A DNA stretch of 64,000 bases from positions 24,650,492 through 24,714,491 of the forward strand of contig CAMGYJ010000002.1 of the NCBI GenBank assembly GCA_946122785.1, given 5' to 3'. A program made the position numbers and the translations under genes. The notes beneath the pieces were generated by a model, which saw only the letters and a list, made by a program, of their open reading frames with translations, was not told the origin of the DNA and searched no databases. Below, piece by piece: positions 21,901 to 33,900 of this stretch; the stretch's first letter is position 1; each line of letters begins with the position of its first letter. The stretch is from Linum tenue (Eukaryota; Streptophyta; Magnoliopsida; Malpighiales; Linaceae).

Positions 21901-24340
21901 CTGACACTCCGCAATAGAATGGGGTCATGGAACGCAAACACAGGCATCTGCTCGACACGGCTCGTGCTTTGCGGTTTCACGCCAATTTACCCATCAAATT
22001 TTGGGGAGAATGTGTGCTTACCGCAGCCTATCTCATTAACCGAATGTCATTGGTTTCCATTGGTCAGTCTCCCTTTCAAGTTTTGTTCCAAAAGACTCCC
22101 TCGTATAACCATTTACGCAGCTTTGGGTGTCTGGTGTATGGGCGAGATAATCATCACGGTGTACATAAGTTTGGTGATCGTGGTCGGGCTGGGATTTTCT
22201 TGGGATATATTCGTCGGCTCAACGAGGTTATCGCATATATGATATCGACAAGAAGGCAATCTACACTTCACAGGACGTCAAGTTCCTTGAGAATGTTTTT
22301 CCTTACCGTGACTTCGAGGACACGAGGCTCACCCCAGCAGCTGTTTCTACTCCATCGCCTGGGATTTCACCTCCCTCATTCACGATGATGATGATGATGA
22401 CGATGTCGTTCTTTTAGCTTCATCGCCAACTCCTCTCCCAGCTCCTGCTTCCATCTCGGACGTGCTCACTCCCATGCATGCACCGACCACGTCCATGTCG
22501 CCCATGCAGGAGTCTTCGTCCCCTTCCGAGCCGGCAAGCATTCTCTCGGACATGTCGGACTCCACACCAATTCCCAGCACCTCAGCGCCTCCTCGTCCGC
22601 TGAGACAACTACCTCGCCACCCGAGCCAGGTCCTCCTCGTCGTGGCGATCGAATTCGTCACCCCAACACTCGTCTCGCAGGCTACGATGTTCAGCTCCCT
22701 GGAGTAGCTCACTCTGCCCAGACATTATATCCTCTAGATGATTATATCAGTTATCATCGCCTCTCGGTTGCTCATCATGCCTTCATAGCCGCTATCACTG
22801 CTATAGATGAGCCCACTCATTTTTTCCAGGTGGTGCGATACAAGCACTGGCGCGATGACATGCAGCTGGAGATTAATGCTGGTGGAAAATGGCACTTGGT
22901 CCTTGGTTGATCTACCTCCCGGGAAGCGTGCCATTACTTGTAAATGGGTCTTCAAGATCAAGTCATCCTGACGATTCCATTGAGCGGTACAAAGCGCGGT
23001 TTGTTGCCTAGGGTTTTACTCAGATTGAGGGCGTGGATTTTCACAACACCTATGCTCCTGTAGCTAAGCTCGTGACTGTTTGTTGTGTACTGGCCATTGT
23101 TGTCACTCGAGGTTGGCATATTCATCAACTCGATGTGAACAATGCTTTTCTCCACGGCGATTTGCACGAGGAAGTTTATATGACTGTGCCTCAAGGGTTT
23201 TCCCGTCCGGGTGATACTCGGGTTTGTCGCTTACATAAGTCTATTTGTGGTCTGCGTCAGGCTTCTCGTAATTGGTATCAGAAATTTACGCAGGCCTTAT
23301 TAGAGCTTCAGTTTGTTCAGAGCAGAGCTGATCATGCTCTTTTTATCTATCGTCGTGGTTCTATCTTTGTTGTCGCTCTCATCTACGTCGATGATGTCAT
23401 TCTCATGGGCAATGATATGTCCTTCATTCAACAGGTCAAGACTTTTCTCCACGATCGTTTTACTATCAAGGATATTGGGAACCTCAAGTACTTTTTGGGC
23501 ATTGAGGTTGCTCGTTCACCCAAGGGTCTTGTTCTTAATAAGCATAAATACGTCTTGGACATCTTGGCCGACACTGGCTTGACGGCTGCTCGCCCCTGTT
23601 CTACGCCAATTGAGCAGCAGCATAGCTTGGGGCGTTTACCTTCTCCTCCTGCCCGTGATCCAGCTGCTTATCGGCGTCTCATCGGTCGCTTGCTCTATCT
23701 GACAGTCACGCGTCCCGATATCACCTATGCCGCTAACCTTCTCAATCAGGCCATGCAGTCACCTACTCAGGCACATGAGGATGCTACTGTTCGCGTCCTC
23801 CGTTACCTTAAAGGCACTCCAGGTCGTGGTCTCTTTTTCTCAGCTTTGACTCCTCTTACACTGACCGGTTTTTGTGATGCAGATTGGGGTGGCTATCCCA
23901 CCACGCGTCGCTCCACGACGGGCTTATTCATTACTCTTGGTGACTCTCTCATTTCTTGGCGCACCAAGAAACAAATCGTCATTGCGCGTTCCTCGGCTGA
24001 AGCTGAATATAGGGCTATGGTGAGTGCAGTCAGTGAGATTCTCTAGTTACGATGGCTTCTCCGCGACTTGGGTGTTCCTTCCTCCAGTCCTATTGTCTTG
24101 TTTTGCGATAACCAGGTTGCCCTTCATATTGCAGCTAATCCGATTTTTCATGAGCGTACTAAGCATGTCGAGATGGATTGTCATTTTGTTCAGGAGCGTG
24201 TTCAATCTGGCGAGATAGCTCCAACCAAGATTGCTATCGCTGATCAGCCTGCAAATCTTTTCACGAAGGGCTTGAGTATGGATCATTTTCCTCATCTCTT
24301 TGTCAAGCTCGGACTTCTTGACATTCACTCATTCGCTTGA
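18907..24340 (+). pseudogene. Copia-2 Gag-Pol polyprotein, multiply broken
   Basis: Gag starts MSSGEEDSGKKS and is open to 19401, then continues in other frames. In the protease the catalytic Asp is Tyr (FYSGCNEHI, codon 20077-20079). The integrase region is split by the hAT element at 20616-21592 and has a stop just before NGVMERKHRH (21915). Reverse transcriptase and RNase H are better preserved (23033-24046): APVAKLVTV, LDVNNAFLHGDLHEEVY, YVDD at 23384-23395, TRPDITYAANLL, STTGLFITLGDSLISW and SSAEAEYRAM. The RNase H tail continues after a stop at 24068-24340. Codon use is more GC-rich than copia-1, so this is a separate lineage. Confidence 0.92.
20616..21592. mobile_element. Non-autonomous hAT-type element in copia-2, TIR CAGTGCAGTCAAAA
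   Basis: It begins CAGTGCAGTCAAAATCGCG and ends with the near-perfect inverse CGCGCTTTTGACTGCATTG, flanked by a perfect 8-bp GTATAACG duplication (20608-20615, 21593-21600). Subterminal regions repeat ACGTTTTTACG-type motifs. The centre (about 20880-21120) is GC-richer and unlike the ends. No transposase is encoded. Confidence 0.93.
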
Positions 24341-24347
24341 GGGGGAG

Positions 24348-24623
24348 TGTAGTGATTCCTAATTGTAATAATTTATTAAATTAGGGATCACATCGTTATT
24401 TGCCCAGCTCCGTGTTACACGAGGAAAGGAGCTAGGTTTTTTCCCTTTATGTATCTTGGTTCCCCTTGTGGCCGAGCAACACAATTGTCAAAGACAACCA
24501 TATTAGTTTTTCTCCAAGAGATCCAAGCTCTCCGTGGATTAGTCCCATTCACATTGAACGGGGATACCACGTAAATCCCGGTGTCTCGTCTTATTTTGCT
24601 TTACTCGTTTCTCGCATTTTACA
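24348..24623 (+). repeat. 3' LTR of copia-2
   Basis: Starts TGTAGTGATTCC after the GAGGGGGAG polypurine tract and ends TTTTACA before GATCT. Confidence 0.95.
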
Positions 24624-24628
24624 GATCT

Positions 24629-26605
24629 ATGGTTGCACTGAACAAGTCACGACCCCAGACATTCCATCTTTTCCCCTGATACTTTCGTTGTTTTAGTGAA
24701 CCAACTTTTTAATCCAATATTATATGTTCCATTTGACAGGTGCCAACAACTCATAGTATTTTACTTCTTTGGGTGGTTGTGAAGGATTATATGGAGTCGT
24801 TGGATGCTAGAAGAGTGGATTATACCGCAATAGTCATCGACATCATCAGACCAGTGCTGCATACTACTACCTATGGTTAAACGATAAGTAGTACGATTTG
24901 AATTGTAATATAGTTTTCCAGGCTCTTTGCACTTTGTTTTCAGAGTTCTTATGTGTTATATTTGGGGACAGGGCTGCAGTTGAGGTGGATCAATTCTTGA
25001 TAGCCTCATCGGAAGTGATAGTCAAACCAAACCGCCAATAATGATGAGCTCCTCTTTCTCTTTGTCTCTCTTCCCATCATTTTAACATGCTCTTATCTAC
25101 TAATTTTTGTACTGTTAGACTGGACCCTGTTGGGATTTATCGTTGCAAAAGGTGCTTACACTAGGATGATAGTGATTAGTTTTGCTTACAGAATGTTCCT
25201 AACATTAAAGTTCATGTTCGTTTCAGTCAGTTGCTTTTCCACTTAATGCTTCAATTGCCTTCCATGTCTCTAATTTATAGTTCGAATTGCCTAGCATTTA
25301 CAGTTTTAATTCTTAGACCCGAAAATGCTTTGGTGAGAACAATATGCAGGAGGTGTAAGTAAGGTTTGCAAAGTTGTTCTCTCATGGCATAGGTGTTCAA
25401 TTTGAAGTCCTAAAATATTTTAAACCCCAACTGCGTCATGGAATGGGCTTTATGTTGTGTCATGAATTACTGCTCATTGTTTTTCTTAGTAACGAGCAGA
25501 GTCACTCACTCAATATTTCATCTTACCTTCATGTGATTCTTAATTATCCTCGAGATATTATGCCTCAAACTAAGCCTCATCCATGCTTGGTTGTCCTTCC
25601 TTTCTATGCTGCTTATAACGAAATGAATTTTTAGCTACTGTACATTGTGCCCTCACCAAATGGCATGTTAATTTCTACATTTGAAAGAACTCTTTATATG
25701 ACGGCCTTTCTCGACATGGAATTTCCACTTTGAGATTACTTTGAGTTTTTTTAAGGTATATGTCCGATTCTTTCTTTATATATATTGCAAAAATGTAGTT
25801 GCCTTTTGAAAGTTGTATATACTAAAGGTTATATGTCTGATTTTTTTCTTTGTGCATGTATAAAATTGTTTGGTTTTGCTCCTTTCTAATAATTTCATCG
25901 CACATTCGCACTTACTCATTCACAAATGCTTGAGTGGTCGCCATGGCACCTATGTGAAACTGAGATTCGGTTCAATGAGGCACCTGTCATATTCCTTCTT
26001 AGCTCTTGAAATATACTCCTACCTGTGCTGTTATCCTTTCTTTTCCAGTTTTTAATGGTTTTCAATAACCTTGCAGTTGTAGAAGCCTTAAGTTTGGGGG
26101 TGGACACTCAACCATTCATTTCTTCCTTTTGACAAGGGGCAGGTAATTGTAAGATTGTCAGGCTAGCTTATTCTCAAGTTTATTATTGTAGTTTCAGTTG
26201 CCCTTTGTGGAACTTGATTGGTATTGGATTTTTTGATTCTTTGTTCATAATGTACACTGATGATTATGATTTGTCATTTAATCTTTTATGCAGTGGTGTC
26301 TTAAAGTAGCTCGGGTGGGTGATGCTACATTGGGAGACTTGGATTGGCATCCCTTCCAGACCATACCACTTTTTTCTTAACTTTTACAAGCTTAGATCGA
26401 ACCATTGATATATAATCACTATTAGTGGGAATTTTTTATTAGTGTTGTGCGGTTCATATGTGTGCCTTTTCCATCCCTTTGAAACATCAAAGCCTTTGCC
26501 CACTTTTAAATCTCTGCATTCCACATTGTTCTGTATAAGCACTCAATAATTGCATTGTCGCTCGGCCTCCTCACAAACTATAGTTTTAAATTACTAAATT
26601 CACCT
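24629..26605. other. Possible Helitron body; no gene recognised
   Basis: AT-rich sequence with two short coding-like stretches: about 24770-24880 (DYMESLDARRVDYTAIVIDI) and about 26293-26380 (CLKVARVGDATLGDLDWHP). Both lie next to possible splice sites. They may be exon fragments carried by a Helitron whose 3' end is at 26634, but I cannot assign them to a family, and the 5' end was not found. Confidence 0.3.
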
Positions 26606-26634
26606 CCCGCCACGTAGCGCGGCTTCCTTTCTAG
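26606..26634 (+). mobile_element. Helitron-like 3' terminus
   Basis: The motif CCCGCCACGTAGCGCGG forms a short GC hairpin (26607-26610 with 26619-26622). It is followed after 8 bases by CTAG and then T at 26635. A small GC hairpin about ten bases before a CTAG-T terminus is the defining 3' end of plant Helitrons. The element would extend left; its TC start is not identified. Confidence 0.55.
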
Positions 26635-26863
26635 TCTACAAGTAAATATCAATGCTCATCCTAGAACTAGAAGTGTGAGAAACATAAAGCTAATGAATCA
26701 CTCTCGAGTAAGTACCTTCTAAAATTGAATGTTAGCTTTATCATTGGATACATGAGCATGTACACGCTAAAAAAATGTTACAACCACGCAGTACATCAAA
26801 CAAATTACATAGTTTCTTTTTTTTTTTGACAAAAGATATATTATATTAATAAGAAAAGGATAG

Positions 26864-29800
26864 TTACACCCTGGAGATCAGCCAGGCCTGAAAATCAAAG
26901 TTACGATCCATGGTCGGGTACACAGAGAGGGCTTTCCTAGCCACCAAATGGGCTACCCTATTACTACGCCGACCTACAAATCGAACCGCCAACCCAGGAT
27001 GAGAGCGAAAATACATTAAGACCTCTTCCAACACAGCACCCACCCGATTGTCTCTGGTCTCTCCTTGGTGAAGTTTATCAATGACTACCTTTGCATCTCC
27101 CTCGAATACGACATTAGTGAAGCCATTCGCCAGGCACCAAGAGACCGCCTCTCGAAGGACCAAAAGCTCAACCGTCATCGGATCTCCCACATTAGGAACG
27201 TGGATCCCCTTGACAAAAATTATCTCCCGAGCAGGGGAGAGCAGGACCATCCCACCGGCCGAATGTGAACCCGGCCTAACCGCCCCATCCCACATGCAAA
27301 CGGCCCTCCCCGCTACCTCAATCCCCACGTCCTCTTCCACCGTCCCCAACGACCGGGAAACCTCATCTCTCGGCAATCGAACCCACTCCTCGTATTGCTG
27401 GTTAAACTGACGCATAAGGGCCGGGAAACCAAACTGTTTACCCTCAAAAACCACCCAGTTTCGTGAACGCCAAATCCTCCACAAGATGGCCACCACCGCC
27501 ATGAACAACTGGGGCTGGTCAATCAAGCCCATCACCTTTTTAAGGAATAGCGGAAAAGTGTGCCTGGGTAAACCCTCCCCTACATAATCCAGTCCAGACA
27601 ATTCCCATAAAGCTCGCGCCACCGGGCAATCAAGAAACAAATGTTCCATCGTTTCCGATTCATCCCAGCAAACCGGACACCTAGGGAGCACCGGAACATC
27701 CCGGGTAATGAGGCCCTCAGTAGTAGGCAAGATTCGATTAAGAATCTGCCAGACAAAGACCTTCAGCTTAGGGGGAATCTTAGCCGCCCATACCCGGACC
27801 CAGCTTGCTTTATCCATCCAGCTGACCGTAGCCTTCCTCCCCTCACACCGCTTATCCACATTAACGGCGAGATGGTACGCCGATTTCACCGAGAACACCC
27901 CATCCGATGTTCCATCCCAAATTAATTTATCCTCCATATCACGACGGGGCAGAGGAATTTCCTTAATGGCCCGACAAGTGGGTGGATCGAACCATTGCCT
28001 GAGTTTGTGATCATCCCAACGACCCTCATTTGGGCACATAACAGTCGCCACCGGCGGGTCACCACCTTCCGGAATGATCACAGGGTTAAAGACCGGTGGG
28101 TCAAGTTGGCGCTGGGGGATCCAATTGGAGTTTAGCAGCGATGCCGATTTGCCATTACCAATTTGCCACCTCAGACCCTTCTCTAGCAACTGCCTCCCAA
28201 ACAGGATTCCTTGCCAGCCCCAGGAAGGCCGAGAGCGGGCCGAAGCTTGTAGGAATGACCCTTTTGGGAAATACTTCCCTTTATAGACCTGGGCCAGCAG
28301 GGAATGGGGCTCAGTCAGGATGCGCCATCCAACCTTCGCTAACAGCGCCTGATTAAATTGTTCGAACCGCCGAAAGCCCATCCCTCCCTCATGTTTACTC
28401 CTGCACATGTCCCGCCACGAAATCCATCGAATCTTAGGGTGGCCTTCAACATCCCCCCACCAGAACCTTGCCACATACTTGTCCAGCAGACGACATAAGG
28501 AAGCAGGAAGCTTAAAACAAGACATAGCATGCAGAGGCAGAGCCATTGCTATCGATTTTATTAGGGTCTCTTTCGCCGCCCAAGACAGCGTCCTTTGCTT
28601 CCAGCCCTGGAGGCGCTCGAGCAGCTTATCCTCCAGGAACCGGAAGGTAGCCGTTTTTGACTGAGCAACCAGGGTAGGGAGGCCCAGATACTTATCCTGG
28701 ACCCCAACTGCCCCCACCCCCAGCACTGCCGCAAGGAACTCCTGATCCTCCTGCACAATATTCTTGCTGAAGCAAACCGCAGACTTTGCCAGGTTTATCT
28801 TCTGTCCACTTAGTTCCTCATACTCATTGAGGACCACCAGCAGATTCTCGCATTCCTGGAGGGTTCCACGCAAAAATAAGTACGAATCATCCGCATAAAA
28901 CAAATGCGAGATCCTAGGGGCCCGAGGGGCCACTTTCACTCCCTCCAATTTTTTATCCGCAATAGCCTTCCGTAAGAGCGCCGCAAACCCTTCAGTGCAC
29001 AACACAAAGAGAAGCGGGGAGAGCGGATCTCCTTGCCGTAAACCCCTCGTCGGGGAAAAATATCCCGCTGGAGTCCCATTCATGAGCACCGAGAACGAGG
29101 CCGATCGGAGGCACTCATAGATCCAATCCCTCCAGACACTGCTAAAGCCCATCTTGTCCAGGACAGCGAGGAGAAAAGGCCATTCAACCCTATCATAGGC
29201 TTTTTCCATGTCCACCTTCAAGGCCATGAACCCTTTTTTGCCTCGCGTCTTAATCTTCAAGTAGTGCATTAATTCGTGTCCTATCAGGATATTATCCACA
29301 ATTTGTCTCTCCCGAATAAAGGCGTTCTGGCCATCAGACACTATCTCAGGGAGGATACAAGCCAGCCTTTCCGCCATGATCTTGGTAATGACTTTATAGA
29401 CAAACTGGCATAGACTGATTGGCCGAAGTTGTTTCATGGTCTCCACATTCTCAACTTTTGGGATCAACGTAAGCCAGGTGTGATTGAAACTGCGTAGCAT
29501 CCTGCTTGTAGTAAAGAAGGAGCAGACTGCATCAACAACCGACGTGCCCACAATATCCCAAAAGGCCTTAAAAAACTTCCCCGTGAATCCGTCCGAACCC
29601 GGGGCCCGCTTCGATCCCATTGAAAACACCATTCGCCGCACTTCCTCAGGGAGCACCTCCGCTGTCAGGGATGTATTCATCTCAGGAGTAACACTTCTGG
29701 CAATGGGGAGAGCTGCTACTCTCTCAGCCATGTTCTCCACTTGATTCTCTGACGTAAAGAGATGCTGATAAAAGGATGTCGCCACCCTAGCCTTACCAGG

Positions 29801-30958
29801 CTCATCCGTGACCCAATCCCCCTCCTCCGTCCGGAGCCCTCCCACAAAATTTTTCTTTCGTCTAGTCCTGGTCACTGTATGAAAATAGGACGTGTTCTGA
29901 TCACCTTTCTTCAACCAGGTAACTCTGGATTTTTGCTGCCAGTACAGCTCTTCCGCCTCCCATTGTCGGCTTAACTCCCCTTCCAAAACCCGGACCGTCT
30001 CCCAATCAATCGGATGGGACTCCTTTATCCTCCCAATCTCACCCTGCAGGGTATTAATGTTCCTTAAAGAATTGGTAGTCCCCGCCCTACTCCAATCATA
30101 TAACAGGTGGCGTAGCCTCTTAAGCCGCTCCCACAGGCAGAACATCGGGGATCCCCTAATCTCATCACGCCAAACATAAGTAACCATAGCCCTAACCTCC
30201 GGGTTATCTGCCCAGCGGGCATCAAACCGGAATAGAGGCCGACAATTCCTTGCATAGGCTTTATCAGAAAGGAGAATGGCCCGATGATCCGACCCTTGAT
30301 CTGTGAAATGTTTGACCAAGGTTTCCGGGCATCGCTCCATCCACAACTGGGAGCAGAGGCTTCTATCCAGACGTTCCCGAATACAAGCCGCTCCCATCCT
30401 CTTATTAGTCCAGGTGAACTGATCCCCAAGGAACCCTGGATCGTGGAGCCCCAGATCGTGGATAAACTCACGGAGGCTAAGAGCCTGATTAGCATTCCAG
30501 GGATTCCCGCCATCCTTCTCACTTTCAATAAGAGTTGTATTAAAATCACCCATTACCACAAAGGGTAGGTGGAATGAGGAGCAAAGCTCCTGGAGTTGAG
30601 CCAGCTGGGCGGATCTGATCGCATTATTACAACTAATATAGACAGTAACCACAATATAGGAAAAATCATCTTCATTGATTCTAGTGCAAATACAAAAGTT
30701 CGAATGATAAAACACCGATGCGTCAACCCCTGGGGACCAGGCTACAACCAACCCACCCGCAGCATCGACAGCATCAACAAAATAACAATTAGAAAGAACA
30801 AAGCCCAACCCCCTCATACGACGGGAGACAACACGCCGGCTCGACCGTGTCTCTGAGAAGAACACGAGATCCGGTTTATTCGAGCGAACCAAGCTTAGAG
30901 CCGTTTGGAATGTGAGGGATGGTCCAATTCCCCTCACATTCCAGGCCAAGAGCCTCAT
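26864..30958 (-). CDS. LINE ORF2: endonuclease - reverse transcriptase - zinc ribbon - RNase H
   Basis: The 1364-residue ORF2 protein cuts the target and copies LINE RNA. The N-terminal endonuclease (1 to about 230) has LAWNVRGIG, the catalytic Glu in FFSETRS, GDFN at 137-140 and SDH at 223-225. The reverse transcriptase (about 470-745) has DMEKAYDRVEW from residue 583, GLRQGDPLSPLLF and the catalytic FYADD at 687-691 (28886-28900). The plant zinc-binding RT-associated domain (about 1050-1125) has CPVCWDESETMEHLFLDC. A C-terminal archaeal-type RNase H (about 1220-1345) has WDGA, VELLVLREA, EGDAKVVI and SNRVAHLVARKA; this domain is typical of many plant L1 elements. All catalytic motifs I can check are present. 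Its ATG overlaps the ORF1 stop (ATGA), suggesting termination-reinitiation. Confidence 0.96.
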   Translation of the reverse strand: MRLLAWNVRGIGPSLTFQTALSLVRSNKPDLVFFSETRSSRRVVSRRMRGLGFVLSNCYFVDAVDAAGGLVVAWSPGVDASVFYHSNFCICTRINEDDFSYIVVTVYISCNNAIRSAQLAQLQELCSSFHLPFVVMGDFNTTLIESEKDGGNPWNANQALSLREFIHDLGLHDPGFLGDQFTWTNKRMGAACIRERLDRSLCSQLWMERCPETLVKHFTDQGSDHRAILLSDKAYARNCRPLFRFDARWADNPEVRAMVTYVWRDEIRGSPMFCLWERLKRLRHLLYDWSRAGTTNSLRNINTLQGEIGRIKESHPIDWETVRVLEGELSRQWEAEELYWQQKSRVTWLKKGDQNTSYFHTVTRTRRKKNFVGGLRTEEGDWVTDEPGKARVATSFYQHLFTSENQVENMAERVAALPIARSVTPEMNTSLTAEVLPEEVRRMVFSMGSKRAPGSDGFTGKFFKAFWDIVGTSVVDAVCSFFTTSRMLRSFNHTWLTLIPKVENVETMKQLRPISLCQFVYKVITKIMAERLACILPEIVSDGQNAFIRERQIVDNILIGHELMHYLKIKTRGKKGFMALKVDMEKAYDRVEWPFLLAVLDKMGFSSVWRDWIYECLRSASFSVLMNGTPAGYFSPTRGLRQGDPLSPLLFVLCTEGFAALLRKAIADKKLEGVKVAPRAPRISHLFYADDSYLFLRGTLQECENLLVVLNEYEELSGQKINLAKSAVCFSKNIVQEDQEFLAAVLGVGAVGVQDKYLGLPTLVAQSKTATFRFLEDKLLERLQGWKQRTLSWAAKETLIKSIAMALPLHAMSCFKLPASLCRLLDKYVARFWWGDVEGHPKIRWISWRDMCRSKHEGGMGFRRFEQFNQALLAKVGWRILTEPHSLLAQVYKGKYFPKGSFLQASARSRPSWGWQGILFGRQLLEKGLRWQIGNGKSASLLNSNWIPQRQLDPPVFNPVIIPEGGDPPVATVMCPNEGRWDDHKLRQWFDPPTCRAIKEIPLPRRDMEDKLIWDGTSDGVFSVKSAYHLAVNVDKRCEGRKATVSWMDKASWVRVWAAKIPPKLKVFVWQILNRILPTTEGLITRDVPVLPRCPVCWDESETMEHLFLDCPVARALWELSGLDYVGEGLPRHTFPLFLKKVMGLIDQPQLFMAVVAILWRIWRSRNWVVFEGKQFGFPALMRQFNQQYEEWVRLPRDEVSRSLGTVEEDVGIEVAGRAVCMWDGAVRPGSHSAGGMVLLSPAREIIFVKGIHVPNVGDPMTVELLVLREAVSWCLANGFTNVVFEGDAKVVIDKLHQGETRDNRVGAVLEEVLMYFRSHPGLAVRFVGRRSNRVAHLVARKALSVYPTMDRNFDFQAWLISRV

Positions 30959-33900
30959 TTATCTGATTGGGGCCACTCGAGGCTGGCTTCCTCCACCTTG
31001 TCTATGGTCTCATCATCTTCAACAAATTGTTTCTTTGGCGAGGGCATCTCACCCACATCACCATCAACCACCTCCAAAGGGCGCTTGCGTACCCCGATCA
31101 CTGGGTTCAATAAATTGGTCCCATACTCATCCAGGTCTGGGCCATCTCCCTGTATCACCACTTGGTCCGGCGGAGTCAGATGAGCTCCTCCCGCTTGATC
31201 CAGCGAACATTGCTGAGTCTCAGTGTTGCTGGGGAGTCCCGCCTCAAAAGCAGCTACGACTCGGCTAACCCGCCCTTTGGTTTGACCAGCCGGGGGCGTC
31301 GGACCAGAGGCGGGCGCTCTCCTCTTGATTTCAAAGCCGCCTGCGTCCTCCTCCGAATCAGAATTGTCTGACACAAGAGCCCTGATAATTTCTTCACTAG
31401 GCGCCGCACAGGCTTCCCGGCCCGCCGCCTCAACCTCATCCAGCGGCTTTGACAGATTAAGCCCACCCGATTTACACTGTTTCGGGCCTCCCTTACTTGG
31501 ACCCGCTCGGCCCTCTGATTTCTTGGTCAGGCGAGCCTTATTCCGCCTAGTGGGCCGCGCCGGAGCCTGTGTTGGATTATGGGGGATCGGAGGCTGGGCC
31601 GAGCCCAAACCCACGGAAGGGTTACCCCCACCATCAGCCGAAACTTCCCCCAGCACATTATGTGCCTCTACTGGGCCCCCTGGCGATCCCGGCCCAAGCA
31701 AAGTGGGCTTAGGGACCAGCCGCTTCAGCAACTTAGGCTCAGCCCAAGTCGTATCCACCAGACCCTCATCATGCTTTCCCCGATCCAGGTCAAGAGCATC
31801 ATCATCTGAATCGTTGTCCAAGAGCAATCGCCGACGGCGGGTTGCCGCCCGGATTCCCGGCGAGTCCCCCGACATCTCAGATGAGTTCTCTTTCGCGTCA
31901 GCACGAGGCTCTCCACCCCTCCGCCCCACAGCTTTTTGTTTCCTGTGATCATTTGCCTTGTCACGCTTATCTAACGTTCCACCTCGTCCTCTCCCCAACT
32001 GAACCCGGGGATGCTTCATAATGGGGAACCCCCGCGGGCTAGCGATCTTGCCCGGAGGAGACCTCACGCCACGAATCCGGGTCCCGTTACTTGTCTGGCT
32101 AGCGTTGTTCGCCGCCATGGGTAGTACCCCGTCGCCAGTTTTCCTGTTCCCCTGCATTTTCACCTCACGATCGCGAACATAGGTTCGGGCGGTATTGGTC
32201 CCAGCTTGGCCTTGACGATTAAACCATACCGCCTGCCTAGGTCCACCCGCCCTCAAGTTATCGCCCTCATCATCATCATAGACTCTTCTACCGAGTTTTT
32301 TGGTCGACATGTGAGGGCCAAAGCGCTCCTTCCCTTTTGGCGGGTCAAACGTGCAATCGCGGCGAGCGTGGCCGACGCGACCACAATGGTAGCAGAAGAT
32401 GGGAAGGAATTCATACTTCAGGCTCACCCAAAACCCGTCGATGTCTTCGCTTTTCGCCATTAGTTGCGATCGGAGCGGTTTAGCGAAGTCCACGACCGCC
32501 CGAACTTTGATGAATCTTTCTCCCGACTCCTGGCAAGCAAAGATATCGGACTCGAGGACTTGACCAATGGCTGCCGACACCATCTTCCGCCCAAAGAGCT
32601 TAGTACAGCAGTCCTTTTGCACTCCCCAGAGCTGAATACGAAAGGGGGCTATCGACATCTCCTCAAAGATCTGTTGGGGTATTGCGGGCATCCAGTTGCG
32701 GAGGATGAGGACTCTGTCTTTGATAACCCAAGGGGAGCGTTTCAACGCCCAGCTTTTTGCTTCCACATTAGGCAGCATGATTTCATATAAGCCATGGTTC
32801 GTCATGGAAACTTTCACCCTCCCCTTAATCTGCCAAGCATCAACGAGGGCCTCGCGTAACTCCAGAGTAGATAGCTGGTCAGTCGTGCACAAACGTCCCA
32901 GGAGCGTACGAGAGGCCCGGAGCCTGGTGGACTGCACCTCATCCAGCGAGAACTGAATCACCTGGTCCTCTGCAACGTGAACCATTCTCCTCGCCTGCCA
33001 CTGAAAAGCAGAGGGTAAATGGTCTACTTCAACAGTAAAATTATAGGGAACCTCCCACGGGGAGGGTTTAAGAATAAGAGCAGGGGCTTCGTTGCCTGAG
33101 GGAGCAACTAGACCTTTAGCATGATTTATATTGCCCAAATCAGCATCCTTATAGGAGGAGCAATCAAGGATCTCCGTACCTGCCACTGATTTCTGGTCTA
33201 TCGAACTTTGTGTAGTGCTAGCTGCTGCAACGGGAGGAGTCCACCCACGAAGCTTCTGTCGATACTGGTGGTACAGCAGCCGCAGCAGCGGGGTATAAAT
33301 AAGGAGGAACGCAGCGTAAGCTGCTTCCTTTGAGGCAATCCCATCCAGCCCGTGACTCTTAACAGTTTGAGTTGCAGTGGGACTAGGAGATTTGCTCTTC
33401 CTCCACTCGCAACCGTTTCTGGTCATCCGAGAGAGAAATTCGCACAAAATTCCCCCCTTGGAACACGGTGAATCTCGGCGTAATCGAGTCACAACAGATT
33501 TGGATTCTGTCCCCCGATTTTGTCGCGATTTTATGACTTTGGATTTCACTGACCAGCGAACGCCGCCACCGACACAGTGTTCTCCGGTGAAGGCCGCCGC
33601 CTTGATTACTCGGCTACTCAACGCCGGTCGTTGAGCACCAGCATCCCAGGTTAACCAACACGTAATACTCATGGATCTATGGTGATCATCCTTTGACGAA
33701 GTCATATGGGCTGATTTTAACCCACTTCCTGGGTGGGGAACCAGCAATTCCTCCTCCTCTGTTATCACCTCGGTCGGGAGGTAGAAACGCCACCCCTTAT
33801 TCCTCTCAGAGAAGGTGTTTTTGGTTGGATTTCTATTCATCTTAGTGTGGGTAACCGGCGAGTTCTCGACTCCCAAATCCATTGCTGGTGGGAGCCAGAA

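Larger units (their letters stand above)
18593..24623 (+). mobile_element. Copia-2: Ty1/copia retrotransposon split by a hAT element
   Basis: LTRs of 276 bp (TGTAGTGATTCC...ATTTTACA) are flanked by a perfect GATCT duplication (18588-18592, 24624-24628). A TGGTATCGGAGC primer-binding site directly follows the left LTR, and GAGGGGGAG precedes the right one. The LTRs differ at about 20 of 276 positions by eye (7%), so it is older than copia-1. Without the inserted hAT element and its extra 8-bp target copy it would be about 5.05 kb. Confidence 0.96.

Noticed and set aside
22380..22712. Minus-strand serine/glycine-rich frame
   Set aside because: Antisense to the disordered linker region of copia-2 pol; low complexity.
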